A DNA stretch of 60,000 nt from Bugula neritina (lineage: Eukaryota; Bryozoa; Gymnolaemata; Cheilostomatida; Bugulidae), in the NCBI GenBank assembly GCA_964035545.1, contig OZ037768.1, positions 20,522,700 to 20,582,699 on the forward strand. The letters run 5' to 3'. Below, piece by piece: positions 53,173-60,000 of the stretch (its first letter is position 1; every line of letters starts with the position of its first letter). The position numbers and the translations under genes are program-made. Under the pieces are notes generated by a model that saw only the letters and a list, made by a program, of their open reading frames with translations, did not search any database and was not told the origin of the DNA.

Positions 53173-54395
53173 TTTAGTCAATTTCAAGTTTTCTAGAGAT
53201 ATAGAAATGTACCCAGTGGTAAAAGAATTGCATTGGGCTTAACTTAAGCTCGTTATTAATTTCTAATTATTTAAACTTGCATTACAATTATATTTAGTTT
53301 TAGTATTCAATCCATGTGTTAGTATGTAAATGTCAGTCATTGTAATTAGAATGAGTTGATTTATCTGGCATTAGCTGAGATGAATAGGTAACCACTATTA
53401 GTACCAGATCCATCATGTAGCCAAATAGCATGCACATGTTTCTGTTACTGAGTTTAGTTTTTCAGTTGATGCTTAAATTAGTTTGACCATTTCTCTGGTT
53501 TCAAAAGTTTCAAAATGTTTTAGTGAAATTAAGGTCCTGTTTTCATATTTTAATCTAAGAAAGTGGGGTGACTTGCACATTTAGTGCATTCAGTGCAGAA
53601 AATATATAATAAAGCATTACAGTTGCAAGAGTTTTTGATTGAATGAAACCAGTTCTCTCAACCATAGAATGGAATTACAATGCTAATTCAACAGCATGGA
53701 AATAATCCAATTGCTTTGTTTCGTAACAAATTGCAAGGTTATTATGACTTCAGTTTCATTGTTCTATTTTACAATGCTTTGAAATCTACTACAAATTTCC
53801 AGCCCATTTGCATGTAAAGGCTTTCATTTTTATGCAAGGACACACTTTTATGCATACTTACATGCATGTGTAGATTATTCCAATTCTTAATTATTATAAT
53901 TTAATTATAAAACTTAGAACTAAAAGCATTTCATTAAAAACAGTCTAAAGTTTTGCTGATTTTTCATCCCAAATATTCAAACGGCGCCATCCTATATTAA
54001 TCATTTATAACAAAATGTTTTTAGGTTTAGCTTTATAATTAGTTATCAGTATTTCCTTTTCAGTTGAATGCTTCTTATTATTTCTATGTCTATTGTATTT
54101 GCCTACTTCAGTGTGTTCTGTAATTCCACGTATATCAAACGGTTTCTGGGGCATTTTTAATAAATTCAATTTGGCTAAATATGCTGAGGATATTAACAAA
54201 TCAAAATTTATTACTAAGAATAATTTTTATGTATATGAAATTATAATGTTAATGTAATTGTTCAACCAGCTTCCTATAAGCTGGGTATTGGCCATTGATC
54301 TTTAATACATTGCGACTTTTATGTTTGCAGTAGTCAGTGAAATGGGGGTCTACTGAGACAGTCTTACCCAGAGCTGCTGCAGCTGGTTCTGTGAA

Positions 54396-57300
54396 ATGGA
54401 AAATGAAATCAAAGAAGTTGATGTAGCAATAATTGGTAGGTGACTATATATTTAGGCAAACTATCTAATTCAGTAGCTCATTGACTTTGTTAACCACAAT
54501 CTAAGAGACTCAATGTCACTTTATTTCTATAATAATATAATGACACAATTTATATTTTATAACTTTGATGATTTTAATAAAGACTGTTTCCCACATGCAT
54601 TGCTGTGGAATACACTTAGTTGTCGACTAGGCCATTATTGCTGAGAAATTGATGATAAAAAGATAAGCAATTATTTGAAAGTTTTTGGAATTCTTTTGTA
54701 TTTATTGCTTGGGTTCCTTCCAACAATGTTGATGAAAGTTCACTTCACTATGTCATTGCAGGCAATGGCCCATCTGCTATCACTTTATCCTACATGCTGT
54801 CGGGCTACACCCCGTACTACCACCCGACAGATCCTCCTGAAGATGATTTGCTGCACCTCAGGCTGGCTAACCAAGACTACAAATGTGTGCCTATAACTGA
54901 GATGGTAGGCTATGGAGTTCATACTTTCTAATAACTCTGCTACTCCTTCATTATGTTATTATCATACTAATATAATTTAGCCCTAACTCATTTGCAACAG
55001 AGTAAATACTTGTTGGTCAGTTCAAAGTGCCCAATCAGAGGTAAAGGTGAACATAGAACAGTCTGACCGAATTTTCTAATAATCCCCAGGTTTTGGTGCT
55101 ATTGTGCTGAGTCAATGTTATTTTACTACTCACTATTGTGAATTACATTATTCTTCTAGTAATGCCATGACTTGCTAGATTCCTCAAATCAATAATGTTA
55201 ACATGCACTTATGTGTTGCAATCAATACTAATTCACACAGCTAGGTTTCATATGTTATATAGCACACTCTGCACAACATAATTATTATAAGGTAGACAAC
55301 GGTTAGCTGGGTGGACAGTAGATATACTCTTTATCTGGCAGCTTGTAGCTGAATGATATGCAACTGGTCAGCTTTATCCAGGCTGATAGTAGAAGACCAA
55401 TAAACTAATAATAGTATACTAGTAGTTTAGCACTAGAAGGTCAATACACTGATGATAGAAGTATAATATACCTATAGTAGAACTCTAATAGACTGGTGAT
55501 AAATATCTAGTAGATTAATAATAGAAATCTTATATAATATTGATAGTAGAAGGCCTCTAGGGACTGCTAATGGATTGATAGAGGGCTGATAATGGACTGC
55601 TAACGGACTGATATTGAATACATTGTATATTATGTATATTGTGCAGTGTGGACTTTAGAGCTGTGAGAGTAGGAGATCACTCCTAACTGTTGTGGTCTGT
55701 AGAATCTCCGCAATCTCAGTGATGGCTTGGAGGGCAGGACTAGTAACCCTGTAGCCTTGGTTCTCGACCAGCTCTGTCACCCCTATGCCGATACGGGCTA
55801 CCCCAAGCTCTCCAGTCAGCTGAGATGGGTTAAAGAAGAGAAGAGGGCTATTAATCACATTGTGATAGGAAGGAATAGTCGGCCTGGCGGAGTGTGGCAG
55901 GTAAAGTGTGATTTATCTAATGTAAGGACAGTTCTACTTGCAGTCAAAATGATCTCAACAGTGTCCTGAATGTCAATAACACAGTATGTCAGGGCAATGC
56001 ATTGTGGGAAGGGGTTGTTTTTCTGAAATATTTGTCTCTGCCAATAAATTTATTCCTCATCAATGTGAGTCTGCAATGCTAAATTTATGAAGGCTATATT
56101 AGCTCACCTGCTGTGACCTAGCTCACCTGTCATGACTTTATGTCCTTATGCAGCTGTCCAACTGATAATTTCTATTCAACTAAATTTGCAAAGTGTTTTC
56201 AAATGTTGTTTTCTTAATATGCTCAGTTTCTTGGAACTTTATCTTTCTAGTCTCCAAAATTATCAACTGTGACTGATCAACTGGTGCCAATGTGTTTTCA
56301 GAGCTGTTGCTAGCCAGCAGTTGTTTATAATTATGTATCTAGTTTATCCGATCCTATACTATTGTGTAGGTGGAGTAGCATAGATATGGTGTACCTGATA
56401 AATGTTTTTCAGATATTATAATGTTTGCATTTTATTTATAATCACATTGTTGGATAGCTGCCATTTTCTCTAAATGATTTTTGCTTCTTTTTTTAATGTT
56501 GGAATAAGCTAAACTGAATTACTACAAATGTTATTATAAAATATATGAATAATTATATTATAATACATGCTGCATTTTATTTTTATAATATACTATATTT
56601 TAATATAACATATGTTATATGTTATTATGATATATTATTATATAATATTATATTTATACTTGCTTATAATAAAGTATACCCATTATACAGAAGGTGCAGG
56701 GGGACCTGAAGACGTTGAGTAGAAGTTCTTGGATGCAACTGCCTGACCTGCCTTTTACTCAGTACTTGAAGGAGAAAAAGTAAGTACATTACCAGTAAGT
56801 TCTCAGTAAGTACATTACCAGTAAGTTCTCAGTAAGTACATTACCTGTAAGTTCTCAGTAAGTACATTACCAGTAAGTTCTCAGTAAGTACATTACTAGT
56901 AAGTTCTCAGTAAGTACATTACCAGTAAGTTCTCAGTAAGTACATTACCTGTAAGTTCTCAGTAAGTACATTACCTGTAAGTTCTCAGTAAGTACATTAC
57001 CTGTAAGTTCTCAGTAAGTACATTACCTGTAAGTTCTCAGTAAGTACATTACCAGTAAGTTCTCAGTAAGTACATTACCAGTAAGTTCTCAGTAAGTACA
57101 TTACCAGTAAGTTCTCAGTAAGTACATTACCTGTAAGTTCTCAGTAAGTACATTACCTGTAAGTTCTCAGTAAGTACATTACTAGTAAGTTTTCAGTAAG
57201 TACATTACCAGTAAGTTCTCAGTAAGTACATTACCTGTAAGTTCTCGGTAAGTACATTACTAGTAAGTACATTACCACATTGTTCTCACCACTTCTTCAT

Positions 57301-59739
57301 ACAGGAAATTGGTAGGCCTTTTTAAGTATTCTGTAGTGGACAACTCAACTAACAAATTATTTAGATTTTAGGCTATTAAATGAAAATAGGTTAAAAGTTT
57401 TGTTGCAGAAAAATTACGAGAAGCACATCTGAATGTTGATTAAAACAAACACTAAATGTTAAATGAAAGCTAGTATTATGCTAACAACAAAAGGATATGT
57501 ATGGGAAATATTCCAATTAGCAAATCTCATTTCTTACCTCTTTCATTAAAAAACCATTTATTTTATTAATTCGCCTTTTCCTATCTATACATGACTTCTT
57601 TCAGTTGCAAACACAAGGTGTAGAGACTTCTGGTTAAGAATGTGAAGAAATTTACCAATTGCTATATATCAACATTTAATAATTGTCTTAGAAACACGAT
57701 TTATTGTGTATATTGAAGTAGGTTAGGTTGCTAAGTGTGCTGTATGTCAACTAACAATAGAATACAGAGTCTCACAGGAAACTGGACTGCAAAGAAATAC
57801 ATTACAGTTTTATCTACTTAGACTAGTTTAGTTGTATAATATTACATGCAAGTTATATCAGTTAATACTTTGGTCAACAGACAGGTCTACTGGTTATTGA
57901 CATTCAGCTGCAAAGCCCTTGTTGGCTGTAGTTATGTACATAGTGTTGCATAACATTGTTAATTGTGCATCTGACACCAGCCTGGATATTTCTTCACCGC
58001 TTATATATGAAGCTAGCCTTGAAAGATCCTTTTTACTGACTATAATATTTTTAGTTCAGAAGGTTTTGCTTGTCTAAAACAAACAGCCCTCTCTTGTATC
58101 GATATATACATAGAATGTTCCAGAGACCTTTAAAATTGTTATACCGTGAGGATTATTTTATTCATCAGTGGATTGCCGGTCCAGCTTTAGTTTTTATAGT
58201 TTAGAAATTTGTTTGATTAGTGAAATGAGCTGTGTGAAAACTATCAGCAATTAACGACATACAAATATATTGCAATGTTTGCATTCATGTGTATGGGGTG
58301 GGGGGGGGGGTTTATGGAACTAACAGTATATTTTTAGTGGTCCATGTTTGAATTTGAGCAGCTTGCGTGTTGCTTTATTTCATTTATTTGAGTTGATGTT
58401 TGGAAGACTATAGAATTGAAAACCAGGAAGTGTTGATCTGAGGCTCTTTCCATACTTCCAAGTTGCATGTAACTGTTGATAGTTTGCCAAGACCTGCCTG
58501 CATCAACAGTTCTTCCTGATTCCTTGAATACCTCTATTCAAATGTCCTTCAATGAATCGCTAGGCTTTCTTTCAGTATAACTAGTGAGCGTGCTTTATAC
58601 AATTCCATGTTTTGTGTGCAGATGGATTTGAAGGTTAATTCGATACTAGGATGTTTATATTTTATTCTGATGTTACAACTGTGAGTGAGTTAATTGATTT
58701 AGAGAATTCTAAGCCTATTCCTCATCAGCAGTGTTTTTATATGGTGATAGATGAACACAGCAGGATATTCACAAGCTAAAAAATATTGGCTTCGCTGTAA
58801 ATGGTTTTGCAGTCTGCGTGAATTTAGCAAGCTGCTCTGTGCATACAACTGAATGAATGTAGTATTTCATAATCACAGTGTCATTTCACTGTTATCTGGG
58901 AAGGCATATTGATATGACAGAGTAAGGATCAAAGGTGCAGTTGTGTAACATCAACTTCAGTAGTGTTGTTGCTTTAGCATTTTATTGTCTGCTCTATTAT
59001 ACAATGATAACGAACATGTGCTTCAGACATGTGCATCCGGTTTAAATTTATATTTATAAATACACTGCAGTAATGAAGATCAGCATAAACTGACTTTAAA
59101 AAAAAAATAAAGTTCTGAATTTATTATAATATGCTGTAAAATCAGTAAAATCACAATTATAGTTAGGAGCAAACAATTCTTACCATCTGAGAAAAAGATT
59201 CGTTTTGATTTTTGTATTTTTCTATCGAAGTGATGACTGAACTTGGTGGAACTAGAAAATCATGATATTTCTAAATTGAATGGATTATTCTTATTATTTC
59301 TTATGGTATACCTGTTGCATCTAGTTGATAATATGATTATTTCGCTGTATACTTCTTAGGGGCACAGGTGACATAATAGCCAGTGGTGACAGAGCCGATG
59401 TGTGTCAAGTTACTCGCTATTATGAGGAGTACGTGAAGGAGAAGGCATTGTCTTCCAATTTCCTTAATAGCTGCCTAGTCACTTCTGTAGAGAAAGTTCG
59501 TATGTCTCCTCAGGTATTAGAATACTGCTACTGCTACTACTAGTACTACTACTAGCTACTGCTAGTACTACTACTACTACTACTAGTGCTACTACTAGCT
59601 ACTGCTAGTACTACTACTACTAGTGCTACTACTACTGCTAGTACTACTACTGCTACTACTAGTACTACTACTACTACTGCTAGTACTACTACTACTACTA
59701 CTACTGCTACTACTACTACTACTACTAGTACTACTACTA

Positions 59740-59771
<32 letters not shown>

Positions 59772-60000
59772 GCTACTACTACTACTGCTACTAGTACTAC
59801 TACAGCTACTAGTACTACTACTAGTACTAGTACTACTACTACTACTCCTAGTACTACTACTTCGGCTATCACCACTGTTACCTCCCCTCCTGCTGGTAAC
59901 ATAACTGTTGACTTTGACCTGTTTTCTCATGATTTTCAGATAATAAATGAAGACACTGGAGAAATGGAAGGCAATGCTCTTGAGAATATCTGGGAAGTAT
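54396..60000 (+). CDS. OSGIN: OSGIN-type flavin monooxygenase (oxidative stress-induced growth inhibitor), 5' part
   Basis: Exons: 54396-54435, 54762-54904, 55703-55900, 56691-56779, 59360-59513, 59940-60000 (continues); phases 1, 0, 0, 2, 0 agree. OSGIN proteins are FAD/NAD(P)H-type monooxygenases induced by oxidative stress; in vertebrates they are linked to growth inhibition, cell death and mitochondria. The start MENEIKEVDVAIIGNGPSAI contains the dinucleotide-binding GxGPS turn, followed by TLSYMLSGYTPYY. Further landmarks are LSDGLEGRTSNPVALVLDQL, HIVIGRNSRPGGVWQ, SSWMQLPDLPF and VCQVTRYYEEYVKEKALS, in the same order as human OSGIN1. The ATG at 54396 is set by an in-frame stop at 54354-54356 within a leader that begins after an acceptor at 54330. 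Odd: intron 4 starts with the GTAAGT minisatellite, and intron 5 is mostly a CTA triplet array. The C-terminal half is outside the window. Confidence 0.92.
55380..55625 (+). repeat. Degenerate short repeats in OSGIN intron 2
   Basis: Loose recurrences of CTAATAGTAG, GATAGTAGAAG and GGACTGCTAA words run without a constant period. They lie just upstream of exon 3. Confidence 0.4.
56780..57276 (+). repeat. 26-bp minisatellite made of splice-donor hexamers, at the start of OSGIN intron 4
   Basis: About 19 units, each of two halves (GTAAGTACATTACC and a GTAAGTTCTC half), begin exactly at the exon 4 donor. By my count there are about 38 GTAAGT hexamers, the first being the presumed real donor. Unit variants differ mainly at one site (ACCAG, ACCTG, ACTAG). 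The last unit is shortened. Confidence 0.95.
59519..59871 (+). repeat. (CTA)n-rich triplet array filling OSGIN intron 5
   Basis: CTACTACTGCTAGTACT-type triplets occupy about 350 of the 426 nt of the intron between exons 5 and 6. The array begins a few bases after the donor GTATTAG. The long poly-Val, poly-Ser and poly-Leu open frames are artefacts of the array. Confidence 0.93.

Larger units (their letters stand above)
51828..54330. other. Region upstream of OSGIN coding exon 1
   Basis: Contains simple-repeat patches (52010-52400) and a family-2 SINE (53067-53172). No coding exon is recognised; it may be the first intron of OSGIN. Confidence 0.4.

Noticed and set aside
59552-59930. Long poly-Val, poly-Ser and poly-Leu open frames.
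   Set aside because: These are translations of the triplet array in OSGIN intron 5 and not proteins.

Overview
This is a stretch of an AT-rich animal (metazoan) nuclear genome. The evidence is spliced genes with GTAAGT/GTATGT donors and AG acceptors, long introns full of simple repeats, tRNA-derived SINEs, a decayed LINE, and homologues of animal-specific gene families (Mnx homeobox, G-protein alpha subunit, RMI2, OSGIN). The gene set fits a bilaterian invertebrate, plausibly a spiralian, but nothing here fixes the species.

From left to right: (1) 1-150, minus, one edge exon of a gene I do not recognise. (2) 3581-10270, minus, the first two coding exons of a secreted/ER-type JmjC (cupin_8) protein resembling JMJD8. 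Its 6.2 kb first intron holds a SINE, an unassigned coding-like ORF and a perfect 208-bp-armed inverted repeat. (3) 12176-19777, plus, a divergent Gs-like G-protein alpha gene with nine phased coding exons and a candidate alternative first exon 4.5 kb upstream. A 22-bp minisatellite lies between the two first exons. (4) 22105-27322, minus, a complete three-exon Mnx/HB9 homeobox gene. (5) 30106-45869, minus, a complete eight-exon secreted protease with a reduced LDL-receptor class A module and a trypsin-like domain. (6) 46572-51282, minus, a complete three-exon RMI2 gene whose first intron contains a broken non-LTR retrotransposon and a pair of inverted SINEs. (7) 54396-60000, plus, the first six coding exons of an OSGIN-type flavoprotein monooxygenase gene, running off the window.

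The exon chains were built by hand from splice signals, and the reading phase agrees at every junction given. RMI2 and OSGIN are divergent and may share a promoter region. The JmjC gene and the G-alpha gene are also head-to-head, about 1.9 kb apart. The genes have unrelated roles (signalling, motor-neuron/endoderm patterning, extracellular proteolysis, genome stability, oxidative-stress response), so there is no operon-like logic.

The most unusual structures are the perfect inverted repeat at 9277-9699; a minisatellite at 56780-57276 that begins exactly on an OSGIN splice donor and carries about 38 further consensus donor hexamers; the enlarged G-alpha with an atypical P-loop and two candidate N-termini; and the protease with altered S1-pocket residues and paired loss of two LDLa cysteines.
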